Source of the DNA: JBEEJZ01 sp046046915
Lineage (GTDB): Bacteria; Pseudomonadota; Gammaproteobacteria; Burkholderiales; Burkholderiaceae_C
Assembly (NCBI GenBank): GCA_046046915.1
Contig: JBJOIT010000002.1
Span: 1-64,000, forward strand
Direction: 5' to 3'
Length of the DNA stretch: 64,000 nucleotides
Numbering within the stretch: position 1 is the stretch's first letter; every line of letters begins with the position of its first letter. The notes under the pieces were generated by a model. It was not told where the DNA came from. It saw only the letters and a list, made by a program, of their open reading frames with translations, and made no database searches. Below are positions 47,610 to 55,959 of the stretch, one piece after another. A program made the position numbers and the translations under genes.

Positions 47610-47782
47610 GCTTGTTCCTGCCGCAAAGGTTTGCCGGGCACGACCGGATTGGCAACAGCTCGTGCAGTTGGCCGGCTGACCGCGGTGTTGGCTTGAGTTG
47701 TGGCCGACTTATCCTTGCGCCACCACCAAATGGCCATAGAAAGCCCGACGACGGCCAGGAGCCCCATCCATACTGCAAACAC
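47610..47782 (-). other. Out-of-frame membrane-anchor segment upstream of HDOD
   Basis: On the minus strand a GTG at 47782 or ATG at 47767 begins MGLLAVVGLSMAIWWWRKDK, one hydrophobic span with a stop-transfer WWWRKDK, followed by an Ala/Pro/Thr-rich linker. It stays open to 47522, past the HDOD start, but in a different frame. The HDOD frame is itself open back to a TAA at 47709-47711. The two together look like one anchored protein split by a single-base frameshift (natural or a sequencing error). Confidence 0.45.
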
Positions 47783-47797
47783 GTTTTGGGTGCCCCT

Positions 47798-47803
47798 TAT
47801 AAA
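47798..47803 (+). promoter_or_regulatory. Possible -10 of the glutathione peroxidase gene
   Basis: TATAAA about 40 nt before the start codon. No -35 is evident. Confidence 0.3.
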
Positions 47804-47842
47804 CTGGTCGTCCGAACAACCACAGCAGCGGCTGCCCTCATC

Positions 47843-48415
47843 ATGATCAAACTAAATCTCCAGGCCACATTCCTGCTGGCCCTGTTGCTGTTTATAGCAC
47901 CTGGCGTGCAGGCTCAAAACGCGGCAGTTCAGGCCTCTAGTTGTCCGGCCGTCCTCAACCACAGCTTCAAACGCTTGCAGGATGAGGCGCCTCAAAACCT
48001 GTGCCAATATGCCGGCAAGGTCGTGCTCGTGGTCAACACCGCTAGTTACTGTGGCTTTACCGGTCAGTACGAAGGCCTGGAGGCTTTGTATGCCCGATAC
48101 CAGTCCAAAGGGCTGGTGGTGCTGGGCTTTCCGTCCAATGACTTCGGCAAGCAAGAGCCGGGCAGCAACAAGGAGATTGCCGACTTCTGCTTCAACACCT
48201 ACGCGGTCAAGTTCCCCATGTTTGCCAAGACGGCTGTCTCCGGTCCCTCTGCCAGCCCAATGTATGCCGCAATGGCCAAATCCACCGGTGAGTCGCCGGC
48301 CTGGAACTTTCACAAGTACCTGATTGATCGCCAGGGTAAGGTGGTGGGCAGTTTCAAGAGCAGTGTGGCGCCCGGCAGTAAATCCTTGGTGAGCGCCATC
48401 GAAAAACTCCTTTAA
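47843..48415 (+). CDS. Glutathione peroxidase, secreted Cys type
   Basis: Thiol peroxidase reducing hydroperoxides. The 190-aa precursor has a signal peptide (MIKLNLQATFLLALLLFIAPGVQAQ, cleaved near residue 24), so it should act in the periplasm. The catalytic cysteine is in NTASYCGFTGQYEGL, followed by LGFPSNDFGKQEPG (Gln) and WNFHKYLID (Trp-Asn), completing the active-site tetrad. It is a non-selenium form. The open frame extends over 100 codons upstream, antisense to the HDOD gene, and is not real there. Confidence 0.92.
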   Translation: MIKLNLQATFLLALLLFIAPGVQAQNAAVQASSCPAVLNHSFKRLQDEAPQNLCQYAGKVVLVVNTASYCGFTGQYEGLEALYARYQSKGLVVLGFPSNDFGKQEPGSNKEIADFCFNTYAVKFPMFAKTAVSGPSASPMYAAMAKSTGESPAWNFHKYLIDRQGKVVGSFKSSVAPGSKSLVSAIEKLL

Positions 48416-48455
48416 GGCGAGGTTGCACCCAGGTTTTGGTGGGGCGTGCCAGCGC

Positions 48456-49496
48456 TCAATGCGAGTGCAAGTGATGTGCGTCCGGCACATGGGGATGCGC
48501 ATGGCGCACTGGGGTGTGCCGATGCAGATGGCAGTGTGCACCAATTGGCATGGGCTCATGCGTATGCAAATGGTGCCCGTCGTCATGCGAGTGGGCATGC
48601 TCATGTTCCAGCGCCTCGTGCTCATGTTCGTGGCCGTGCGACTCAAACAGATGCAGCACCACGCCGCCTAGCATCAACCCACCGCCCATCACCATCATCC
48701 AGGTGCCGGCGCGATGACCCAGTGCAAGCGCACCCAGCGCGCCTATGAAGGGCGCAAATGCGAAAACCGACCCCGTGCGCCCGGCACCAAACGTCCGCTG
48801 GGCCAGCAAATACAGCCGAAGACTGAGTCCGTAGCCCGTGGCGCCTATCGCAAGCAAAGCGAAGGCGGCGGTCAAACCGGGTAGCGGCTCATTGAACAGC
48901 AGCGCCAGGCAGGCTGTTGCCACGACCCCCAAACAGGATTTGGCAAGAACCACCTGGCCCGGATCACGGTCTGCCACGCCTCGTGAAAGCGTGTTGTCCA
49001 AGCCCCACGCTGCGGTGGCCACCAACACGGCCAGCAGTCCCAGCAGTTGGGTATCCCCGGCCAAACCCTGTTCCAGGATCAGGGCAATGCCACCTGCAAC
49101 CAGCATGAGCATGGCAGTCCCGACCCGCTTGTCCATGGCTTCCCCGTAGAGTCGCCAGGCCAGCCCGGCTGTAAAAAGAGCTTCCAAAGTCAGCATGAGG
49201 GACGCGCTCGACCCGCTGGTGCGCTGCAAACCCCAGGCCAGCGCCACGGGCCCAATGACAGCCCCAAACACCGACATGGCTGCGATGCGCGCAAAGTCTG
49301 CTCCTCTCAGGGCGGCTTCCCGTTCAGGTGGCTGGCGCATCATGAGGGCCATCACCGCCGCCCCTGAATACAACAATGCTGCGGTTGTGAACGCGCCCAA
49401 GCCTTGCCCAAAATGCTGCACCAACGGCGTGCTCAGACCAAACAGAGCCGCAGCCAAGAGTGCAAGTAAACCGCCACGCAGGGCCGGTGCAGACAT
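48456..49496 (-). CDS. EamA/DMT transporter with His-rich C-terminal tail
   Basis: A 346-aa inner-membrane protein: about ten hydrophobic segments with two EamA repeats (FGLSTPLVQHFGQGLGAFTT and TAAWGLDNTLSRGVADRDPG), then a cytosolic or periplasmic tail of some 60 residues very rich in His, with runs such as HGHEHEHEALEHEHAHSH. The tail should bind Zn, Ni or Co, so metal export is a fair guess. GTG 49505 or TTG 49508 are alternative starts; GAGG precedes GTG 49505 by 5 nt. It is last in a leftward metal-like gene group. Confidence 0.88.
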   Translation of the reverse strand: MSAPALRGGLLALLAAALFGLSTPLVQHFGQGLGAFTTAALLYSGAAVMALMMRQPPEREAALRGADFARIAAMSVFGAVIGPVALAWGLQRTSGSSASLMLTLEALFTAGLAWRLYGEAMDKRVGTAMLMLVAGGIALILEQGLAGDTQLLGLLAVLVATAAWGLDNTLSRGVADRDPGQVVLAKSCLGVVATACLALLFNEPLPGLTAAFALLAIGATGYGLSLRLYLLAQRTFGAGRTGSVFAFAPFIGALGALALGHRAGTWMMVMGGGLMLGGVVLHLFESHGHEHEHEALEHEHAHSHDDGHHLHTHEPMPIGAHCHLHRHTPVRHAHPHVPDAHHLHSH

Positions 49497-49512
49497 TCGG
49501 GTCACCAAAGCC

Positions 49513-49863
49513 TCACTTCCCAGTGAAGTTGGCGCCGATGAAGTTGCCGGTCAGGGTGTAGAACATGTACAAGGTTTGCTTGGAGGCATCTTTTTCAGCA
49601 GGGTTTTTGAAGGTGAACTTCCACTCTTTCATGCTCTTGCCTTCTACGGTCTCGGCCTTGTCCAGTTGGACACTTTTCCATGATGGATCGATCTTGCCCT
49701 TGGTGACCAAGGAATCCTTTTGCTCGTTAGCGCATCCGGTGAGGATGGACTCTTTGATAGGCGCATGGCCGTGGAAATGACAGCTACCCCCCGCACCCGC
49801 AAAAGCGGCAGGCGCGAAGGCAAGCATAGCGATCAAATTGGCGATAGAAGTGATTTTGTTCAT
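49513..49863 (-). CDS. Small secreted protein with CHFHGH motif (DUF6488-like)
   Basis: A 116-aa protein with a signal peptide ending AFAPAAFA at residue 22. The mature part begins GAGGSCHFHGHAP, a likely metal-binding Cys/His motif, has a second Cys in TGCANEQKD, and a beta-rich end with WKFTFKNPAEKDASKQTLYM and FIGANFTGK. I recall such proteins as the DUF6488 family; function unknown. It lies 38 nt after the HupE/UreJ gene and just before the His-tailed transporter. Confidence 0.8.
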   Translation of the reverse strand: MNKITSIANLIAMLAFAPAAFAGAGGSCHFHGHAPIKESILTGCANEQKDSLVTKGKIDPSWKSVQLDKAETVEGKSMKEWKFTFKNPAEKDASKQTLYMFYTLTGNFIGANFTGK

Positions 49864-49901
49864 GATGATGCTTTTAAAAGAGAAGATGAAGTGATACGGG
49901 G

Positions 49902-50687
49902 TCAGAGGGTATTGCGGCTGGGGTCAACCGTTTTGTCGATGTCCATGTCTTCATGAATGTGCTGATGTTCTTGTACTGGAAAGCGGAAGCTGTCCGGATT
50001 GGCATCATGCTGGTAGCCGTGCAGTTGCATGAATAGCAAATACACGCCAGCGTAGACCAAGCCCAAGTTGGCTGCAAAGCTGAACCGTTTGAACGATGGG
50101 CGGTGCCGCCAGAATGCAAGCAAGCCCACCATCACCGTCAGCGCCGCAATCTGGCCGATCTCCACGCCCACATTGAAGCTCAAGATGCGCAACAGCATCG
50201 AAATGCTGTCATCACCCAGAGGCAACTGTTGAAGTCGCGTTGACAAGCCAAAGCCATGCAGCAAGCCAAATCCAAAGACCGCAGCCAACAGGTTGGGCGA
50301 CTTCATGTCAAAGACACGCTGAAACCCTCCGTTGTTGTCAAAGCCCTTGTAAATGACGCTCAAGGCAATGATGGCATCCACCAAATAGTAGTTCCAGGTG
50401 ATCTTGTAATAGGTGGCAAAGATCAGCGTGATGCAGTGCCCCAGCGTGAAGACCGTGACAAACTTCGCCACGTCTTTGAAGCTGGTCAGGAAAAACACCA
50501 CGCCAAACAAGAACAACAAGTGGTCGTAGCCTGTGAGCATGTGGCTGGCGCCCAGCCCTATGTAGCGGACATAGCCGCCGTCCAGCATGCTTTGTTTGTC
50601 AGCTTCGGAAATGCCGTGGGCAAATGCCATGAGCGGCAGCGCCATCAGCAGCAGAGCCATGAATCGGCCCGAAAAGAGTTTTGTCAT
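49902..50687 (-). CDS. HupE/UreJ family membrane protein
   Basis: A 261-aa protein with a signal peptide (cut before HGISEADK) and about six or seven membrane segments. The signature GASHMLTGYDHLLFLFGVVFFL contains the conserved His and Asp thought to take part in nickel or cobalt transport; later GLLHGFGLSTRL and GVEIGQIAAL are typical too. The C-terminal tail holds EHQHIHEDMDID, another metal-binding-like stretch. The metal carried is unknown. It stands second in a leftward group of four. Confidence 0.88.
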   Translation of the reverse strand: MTKLFSGRFMALLLMALPLMAFAHGISEADKQSMLDGGYVRYIGLGASHMLTGYDHLLFLFGVVFFLTSFKDVAKFVTVFTLGHCITLIFATYYKITWNYYLVDAIIALSVIYKGFDNNGGFQRVFDMKSPNLLAAVFGFGLLHGFGLSTRLQQLPLGDDSISMLLRILSFNVGVEIGQIAALTVMVGLLAFWRHRPSFKRFSFAANLGLVYAGVYLLFMQLHGYQHDANPDSFRFPVQEHQHIHEDMDIDKTVDPSRNTL

Positions 50688-50805
50688 CGATCAATGAATC
50701 AAGTTGACTGCGCAAGCGCAGGGTGGCTTGGGACAAAAGGTCCGAAAGCGTCGAGGGAGTATTGAATTGCCTAGGAGAACGGTCCGCGAACGGGCCACAC
50801 CTTGG

Positions 50806-51156
50806 CTAGGCCCGCAGCTTGGGCGGGCGCAATAGTCCGTCGACTGTGGCCGAGATCCACCGGTCGGGCCGAGAATCGACCAGTGACGAAGCCCCAGAGT
50901 CCATGAGAGCAGGATGGTGCGCATTCACAAGCGCGGCGGAGCTGTTGCTGTAATCCGGGTGCGAGTGCCGCGCAGAGCCATCGTCATCCATGTGCAGGCT
51001 GCTGTCCGAATGATGGTGGTGATCTGCGTCTTGGCAATGCACCAACAAATGTTCAATATCAGCCGTCCGCTGCGCAAAGTTTGCCGGGCCAAACGACGCT
51101 ACTGTTTGCAAAAACAAGGCAGCTAAGAGAGCAAAGGCAACAAGGCGAAACGACAT
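50806..51156 (-). CDS. Small His-rich exported protein
   Basis: A 116-aa protein with an N-terminal hydrophobic signal (MSFRLVAFALLAALFLQTVASF), then HLLVHCQDADHHHHSDSSLHMDDDG (residues about 36-60), a His/Asp cluster likely to bind metal, and a C-terminal GLLRPPKLRA. I do not recognise a named family. Similar layouts occur beside heavy-metal efflux genes. It heads the group that includes HupE/UreJ, the CHFHGH protein and the His-tailed transporter; a 118-nt gap separates it from HupE/UreJ. Confidence 0.7.
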   Translation of the reverse strand: MSFRLVAFALLAALFLQTVASFGPANFAQRTADIEHLLVHCQDADHHHHSDSSLHMDDDGSARHSHPDYSNSSAALVNAHHPALMDSGASSLVDSRPDRWISATVDGLLRPPKLRA

Positions 51157-51162
51157 TCAATA

Positions 51163-51168
51163 ATTTTA
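51163..51168 (-). promoter_or_regulatory. -10-like element abutting the His-rich protein gene
   Basis: The minus strand reads TAAAAT exactly 6 nt before the ATG at 51156. I see no Zur- or Nur-like palindrome next to it. Confidence 0.35.
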
Positions 51169-51200
51169 GGATCAGTTGAAAAAGCCTTTACCGCCACGCC

Positions 51201-51716
51201 TTAAGCGATCCGTCCTGACTTGATCATGGCCACCAGCTGATCGAGTGCCGCACCCCAGCCGGCCTCAAAGCCCATGTCCGCGTGCTTTTTGCAACCCGCC
51301 TCGTCGGCGTGGATCACCGTGGCTGTGTAAAGCGTGCCACCGGCGTGGTCTGCCAATTCGACCACCCCGGTGAACATGAAGCCGGCATCGTCAGTGCCAC
51401 AGGTTTCGGGCACAAAACTGGGCTGGTAGCCCGGCAGCAGGGCGTTGGTCCAGACCAGCTTTTCATTGGGTTGGACTTCAAGGTAGCAGCTGGTGCCGGG
51501 AAACTCTTGCCCCTCGGGCGACTGCATGGTGGTGCGAAAGATACCGCCCGGGCGCAGATCAATCTCGCAATCAACGGTTTTCCAGGGCAAGGGGCAAAAC
51601 CAGGGCTTAAGCAGTTCGGGCTCCGTCCAGGCGCGCCAAACCAGCTCTTTGGGCACATCGATGACGCGGGAGAAATGGAGGGTGTAGGGAGGCATTGGTG
51701 AGTGGTTCGAGGTCAT
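51201..51716 (-). CDS. SRPBCC (AHSA1-like) family protein
   Basis: A 171-aa START/Bet v1-fold protein of the AHSA1 (activator of Hsp90-like) group: [20 protein letters not shown] and [33 protein letters not shown], and the C-terminal [17 protein letters not shown]. These bind hydrophobic small molecules; no substrate is known. The ATG at 51714-51716 is preceded by AGGAACA, a clear ribosome binding site. Its stop is 44 nt before the His-rich gene. Confidence 0.88.
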   Translation of the reverse strand: MTSNHSPMPPYTLHFSRVIDVPKELVWRAWTEPELLKPWFCPLPWKTVDCEIDLRPGGIFRTTMQSPEGQEFPGTSCYLEVQPNEKLVWTNALLPGYQPSFVPETCGTDDAGFMFTGVVELADHAGGTLYTATVIHADEAGCKKHADMGFEAGWGAALDQLVAMIKSGRIA

Positions 51717-51874
51717 TTGTGTTCCTGTGCAAATGTTCAAATTGTGGCGGGAATAGATCAACGTTCCGATACTGTAGGCGCGGCCTCTTGCCCCATGCCA
51801 ACTTGGGCCGCTGACAGCTCGGGTTGATTTTCATGGTGAGGCCAAACTTGTTTTTCCCCTGCGTCACAGTTAGA

Positions 51875-52234
51875 TCAATCAGGCGGCAGGTCAAACAACT
51901 TCTTTAGGTGCAGACCAGCTGCACTTGACACACCCGAGTCTGGGTGGTCCGCGCAATACCCATCAATGCTTCGGGTTGCCGCTTCTTTCGCCTTGGGGTC
52001 ATCGTTGAACTTGTCTTCTTTGCTTTTGTAAAGACCTTTGAAGGTCAAACTCAATGGCGCGAAAAAAGCATTTGTCCAGGCATGTTTCTCATCAATTCTT
52101 AGGCCGCCCCACGTTTGACAGGAATGATCTCCAAACAAGCTGGCCCCAGGGGCTGCTGGTCCGTGCATGGCAATCACCATCAGCCCACAAATCAAGCCCG
52201 TGCAACCTTTAGAAGATATCGAAATGGAACGCAT
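51875..52234 (-). CDS. Small secreted protein of unknown function
   Basis: With the ATG at 52232-52234 the product is 119 aa: a signal peptide (MRSISISSKG, then hydrophobic GLICGLMVIAMHG, probable cut after APGA), and a mature domain with GDHSCQTWGGL, AWTNAFFAPLSLTFKGL, SKEDKFNDDP and SIDGYCADHPD. Two cysteines could form one disulfide, as in HdeA-type periplasmic proteins, which is only a loose likeness. An ATG at 52291 would give 138 aa without a good signal. The mature part looks conserved-protein-like. About 110 nt after its stop hold nothing I can name. Confidence 0.6.
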   Translation of the reverse strand: MRSISISSKGCTGLICGLMVIAMHGPAAPGASLFGDHSCQTWGGLRIDEKHAWTNAFFAPLSLTFKGLYKSKEDKFNDDPKAKEAATRSIDGYCADHPDSGVSSAAGLHLKKLFDLPPD

Positions 52235-52455
52235 ATGCCGAAATAGAACTGCAGCCAAGCTTTTGGGGCTAAGAATGGCAAGTGACGTCATTGGCTGCTC
52301 TACCGGGGCACTATTTGGATTTAGATCAGTCTTCAAGTGCTGAGGCCTGTCCAAGTGAGATATCCCCACGCAATCAGGTACAGCACGGTACCGGCACACA
52401 GCGCATGGGCCGATATCAAATTTTGACCAAGACGACGCGTCAGAAATCGACGCCA

Positions 52456-52677
52456 TCAGACCCAACCCTGCCGCCAGACGCCGTCATCTTGCAGTTCACG
52501 CCATGGAATGACTCTGGTGGCTTTGGAAAACACGGCTTCGATTTCTACACACTCGATGGGGTCGTCGGGTACGTCAGGGTCGATCACCTTGCTTACCAGG
52601 AAGTGTTTTTGTTTGGCGACAGGCTTCACCGCCGTCCACTTGGTGAGCAGCAGTTTTTTGGGGCTCAGGTGATTCAT
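52456..52677 (-). CDS. Small Trp-rich protein, TIGR02450 family
   Basis: A 73-aa protein starting MNHLSPKKLLLTKWTAVKPV, with KHFLVSKVIDPD, a beta-type middle and the closing PWRELQDDGVWRQGWV. This is the layout of the TIGR02450 Trp-rich family found in many proteobacteria, function unknown. It follows mltB by 12 nt. The 221 nt after it, before the secreted 119-aa gene, hold no feature I can support. Confidence 0.85.
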   Translation of the reverse strand: MNHLSPKKLLLTKWTAVKPVAKQKHFLVSKVIDPDVPDDPIECVEIEAVFSKATRVIPWRELQDDGVWRQGWV

Positions 52678-52689
52678 GTGCTCGGCGGT

Positions 52690-53895
52690 TCAGGGCCTGT
52701 TTTGTATTTCCCGCGCCACCTCTTGCCCCAGCTCGATCACCGCCATGGCGTAGTAGCTGCTCCAGTTGTAGCGGGTGATGGCGTAAAAGTTGTCTGTCCC
52801 GGCCACATAGCTTGGTGGCTCGTCGCCGTTTTGCAGCTCGACCAGAGCCAGTGGGCCTGGGTGGGCCATGGCCTGGGCGTCCAGAATCGCTCCTTTGGCG
52901 CTAAAGCTGGTGGGGCTGAAGGTGGGCAAGATATCGGGGGCGAGCAGGGCGTCTTTGTCTAGGCGTGCCTCATCAAAACCCACGGCAAAATGCGTTGGCA
53001 TGCCTTTTTGCCAGTTGAAGGCCTTGAAGTAGTTCGCCACCGAGCCAATCACGTCGACCGGGTTGTTGAACAGATCCACTTTGCCGTCGCCGTCAAAGTC
53101 CACCGCAAAACGGGCCCAGCTGCTGGGCATGAATTGAGGCCAACCCATGGCGCCGGCGTAGCTGCCGCGCAGTGCCATGGGGTCGATGCCGTTGCGATGG
53201 GCCAGACTCAGCAGCTGCTCTAGCTCGGCTTTGAAAAAGGCTGTTCGCTCCGAGGCGCGTGGGTGGCTGGCCGGAAAGTCCAGCGCCAGGGTGCTCAAGG
53301 CGTCCATCACCCGAAAGGTGCCGACTTGCTGGCCATAGATGGTTTCTACACCGATGATGCCCACAATGATTTCTGGGGGCACACCGTAGTTTGTTTCGGC
53401 TCTTTGCAGGGCATCGCGGTAGGTGTTCCAGAAGCGGGTGCCAGCCTGGATGCGGATGGGGTCGATAAAGCGGCTGCGGTACACCCGCCAGTTCTTGGGG
53501 GTGCTGGTGGGTGCCGGCTGCATCAGTTTGGACACCACTGCCAGGTACTGAGACTGCCCCACCATTTTGCGTACCCAGGCTGGGTTGAGTTGCCTGCGGC
53601 TGGCGATGTCATCTGACAGGGCCATGGCATCGTCGCTCTCAGAGTAGAGCGGGCCGCTGTGCTTGGGGGCATGTGCGGCGGTCTTCTTTTTGACTTTTTT
53701 AGGTGTCGAATTAGCAGCACGCGCCGGGCTGCCCGCACTAGCTTGAGACGACGCCTTCGGATGCCCGATGGCTTTAGACGGGCTGGTTTTGGACGCGGGT
53801 GGCGTGTTGGCCCAAGATATTGGCACCAGTGCCAACAGCAGGGCACCCAGGGCGGGAGTGCACAGGCGTATGAGTGTTTGGGGGGGGAAGGTCAC
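52690..53895 (-). CDS. mltB: Lytic murein transglycosylase B
   Basis: Periplasmic enzyme cleaving peptidoglycan between MurNAc and GlcNAc with 1,6-anhydro product. The 401-aa precursor starts at GTG 53895 with a signal peptide (ALGALLLALVPISWA). A basic, Lys/Ser/Pro-rich linker of about 60 residues follows. The catalytic Glu is in GIIGVETIYGQQVG; GAMGWPQFMPSSWARFAVDFD and GSVANYFKAFNW are MltB signatures, and DFDGDGKVDLF is an EF-hand-like loop. It is 33 nt downstream of the TgpA-like gene. Confidence 0.93.
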   Translation of the reverse strand: MTFPPQTLIRLCTPALGALLLALVPISWANTPPASKTSPSKAIGHPKASSQASAGSPARAANSTPKKVKKKTAAHAPKHSGPLYSESDDAMALSDDIASRRQLNPAWVRKMVGQSQYLAVVSKLMQPAPTSTPKNWRVYRSRFIDPIRIQAGTRFWNTYRDALQRAETNYGVPPEIIVGIIGVETIYGQQVGTFRVMDALSTLALDFPASHPRASERTAFFKAELEQLLSLAHRNGIDPMALRGSYAGAMGWPQFMPSSWARFAVDFDGDGKVDLFNNPVDVIGSVANYFKAFNWQKGMPTHFAVGFDEARLDKDALLAPDILPTFSPTSFSAKGAILDAQAMAHPGPLALVELQNGDEPPSYVAGTDNFYAITRYNWSSYYAMAVIELGQEVAREIQNRP

Positions 53896-53928
53896 TGGGG
53901 AAAGGACAGTGTGGCTGTGAGGAAGGCT

Positions 53929-55959
53929 TCAGCGCGGCCAAGGCATGCGGCGCCACGCCATTTTCAGGCTTTTCAGGGCTTGTTTTTGATGATGGATGTC
54001 TGAGGCCGGGCTGTAGCGTACGGCTTCCATCTCTAAGAGCCACTCCTGCAGGGCTCGCCGCAGGGCGGGTGGCAGTTGGTCTTGCTGGCCTAGCCAATAG
54101 GCCATGGTTCTGGGCGGTGCATGGGCTGGTAGGGCGAGGCCAGCTTTGGCGCATCTGCGTTTAGCCTGTGAGAGCAATGCTTGCCAGGCGTCCTGCTGAC
54201 GACGCTCCCGCAAGGTCCAGGCTGCGCCCGCCAGGCTGGCCAGCACCAATGCGCCAACCAACAAGCGCAGCAGGTCTTGCCAGTCCGGGCTGTCAAAGCC
54301 CAGGTCACGCAAGAGCTGGAGCTGTTGACTTGGGGTGTAGTTCAGCACCCACTGGTTCCAGCGGTGGTTGCTGGCTTCCCACAGCTCACGCAGGTGCAGT
54401 AGCAAACTCGGGCTGATCGTGCTGATGGCACCTCCCAGGGCGCTGGCCACCAGGCCACGCGGCGGCAACAGTCGCTCTAGCGTGCCGGTGCGCGAGGGGG
54501 CTACCGCCGAGGTGGGGTCCACCCGCGTCCAGCCCCGGTCTTCGAGCCAGACTTCAGCCCAGGCGTGAGCGTCACTGTTGCGCACGCTCCAGTAGCCATC
54601 CACCGTGTTCGCAGTGCCGCCTTGGTAACCCGTGACCACCCGGGCTGGCACATCCAGGGCCCGCATCAGCACCACAAAGCTCGACGCGATGTGCTCACAA
54701 AAGCCTTGCTTGCGGTCAAACCAGAATTCATCTGCCGTGTGCTGCCCAAACACACCTGGCTCCAGCGTGTAGACATAACCACCCGTGCGCAGGCGTTGCA
54801 GCACTGCCTCGGTAACGGTTGCGTTGCTGGCACTGGCCAGGCCTGGCGTTCGCCGCAGGTCCGCTGCCAGTTGCAGGGTGCGTGGGTTGTAGCCTGTGGG
54901 CAGCTCCACATCGCTCAGCAAGGTGGCGCGGTTCGCGTCACGGCCGTAGGTGTAGTGGGTGTAACTTTCGGCCGTGTAGCGGGTGCGGTCGGTCAAGGGG
55001 CGGTCGGCCAGCCACTGCAACTCGCTGGTCATACGTGCTTGCAGGTCGTTCAGTGCTGGCGGCCGTGGCGTGGCGTCCAGCAGCATCAGCCACGGGCGGT
55101 TGCTGGGCTCAAGCGTGACCTGGTAGCGATAGGCCTCGCCCTGCACGCTGAGTCGGCTGGCCGACCGGGCGGGCGCCATGCGGCCATCGCTTGCGGCGCG
55201 CCACTCGCGTCCATCAAACTGGCTCAGCACCGGGCCGCGGAAGTACAGCTCAGACTGCGGGGGTGGCCTGCCATCAAACTGAATGCGCATGGCGAGGCTG
55301 TCGTCCAGGGCCAGGCTGGCAATGCTGCCGACCTGCATGCTGCCGGACAGCCCGCTGCGTCCACTCAAGCCATCTGCAGGGATGCCCCACAGCGGCGCTA
55401 CCCGGGGAAACAGCACAAACAGTAGCACCATGATGGGAGCGCCCAGCAAGGCCATGCCGCCCGCCATGCGTGCCGACGCGGCCAGCGGTGGCTTGCCAAC
55501 CACCCGGTGCGCGTTCACCAGCGCGGTCAGCAAGCCCAGCAAAGCCAGCAACATGGCCATCGCCGTCAAAAGGGACTGCGAAAAGAAGAAGTGCGTCAGC
55601 AGGGTGAAAAACGATAGAAAAAACACCACAAAGGCGTCTCGCCGCGCCCGCATCTCCAGGGTTTTGAGGGTAAGCAAGACCACGATCAGGGTCACACCGG
55701 CATCTCGCCCGAGCAAGGTTTGATGGCTGATCCAGGTAGCGCCCAGGGTGAGGGTCAGCAAGCCAGTACGCCACCAGGCGGATGGCAGGGGGCGTGCGTG
55801 CCAAGCCAGCCAGCCGCGCCAGCTCAGCACGCCCACGGCCATGGCCGTGCACCACACCGGCAGGTTGGGGGCGTGCGGCAAGATCACCCAGCAAATGACA
55901 CCCAGCAAAAACAGGGTGTCGCGGGCGTCGCGCGGCAGCGTTTTCAGTCGATGCCACAT
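53929..55959 (-). CDS. TgpA-like membrane transglutaminase
   Basis: A 676-aa inner-membrane protein with five or six N-terminal helices, a periplasmic transglutaminase core (about residues 390-500), and a final membrane helix (LRLLVGALVLASLAGAAW) with a DUF4129-type cytosolic tail. Triad: Cys in KQGFCEHIASSF, His in NSDAHAWAEVWL, Asp in TRVDPTSAVA. Pseudomonas TgpA of this type is essential. The ATG at 55957-55959 overlaps the DUF58 gene end by 16 nt; the frame is open further upstream. It forms a set with DUF58 and moxR. Confidence 0.92.
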   Translation of the reverse strand: MWHRLKTLPRDARDTLFLLGVICWVILPHAPNLPVWCTAMAVGVLSWRGWLAWHARPLPSAWWRTGLLTLTLGATWISHQTLLGRDAGVTLIVVLLTLKTLEMRARRDAFVVFFLSFFTLLTHFFFSQSLLTAMAMLLALLGLLTALVNAHRVVGKPPLAASARMAGGMALLGAPIMVLLFVLFPRVAPLWGIPADGLSGRSGLSGSMQVGSIASLALDDSLAMRIQFDGRPPPQSELYFRGPVLSQFDGREWRAASDGRMAPARSASRLSVQGEAYRYQVTLEPSNRPWLMLLDATPRPPALNDLQARMTSELQWLADRPLTDRTRYTAESYTHYTYGRDANRATLLSDVELPTGYNPRTLQLAADLRRTPGLASASNATVTEAVLQRLRTGGYVYTLEPGVFGQHTADEFWFDRKQGFCEHIASSFVVLMRALDVPARVVTGYQGGTANTVDGYWSVRNSDAHAWAEVWLEDRGWTRVDPTSAVAPSRTGTLERLLPPRGLVASALGGAISTISPSLLLHLRELWEASNHRWNQWVLNYTPSQQLQLLRDLGFDSPDWQDLLRLLVGALVLASLAGAAWTLRERRQQDAWQALLSQAKRRCAKAGLALPAHAPPRTMAYWLGQQDQLPPALRRALQEWLLEMEAVRYSPASDIHHQKQALKSLKMAWRRMPWPR

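Noticed and set aside
47495..47842. N-terminal extension of the glutathione peroxidase frame
   Set aside because: Runs antisense through the HDOD gene; the signal peptide at ATG 47843 marks the true start.
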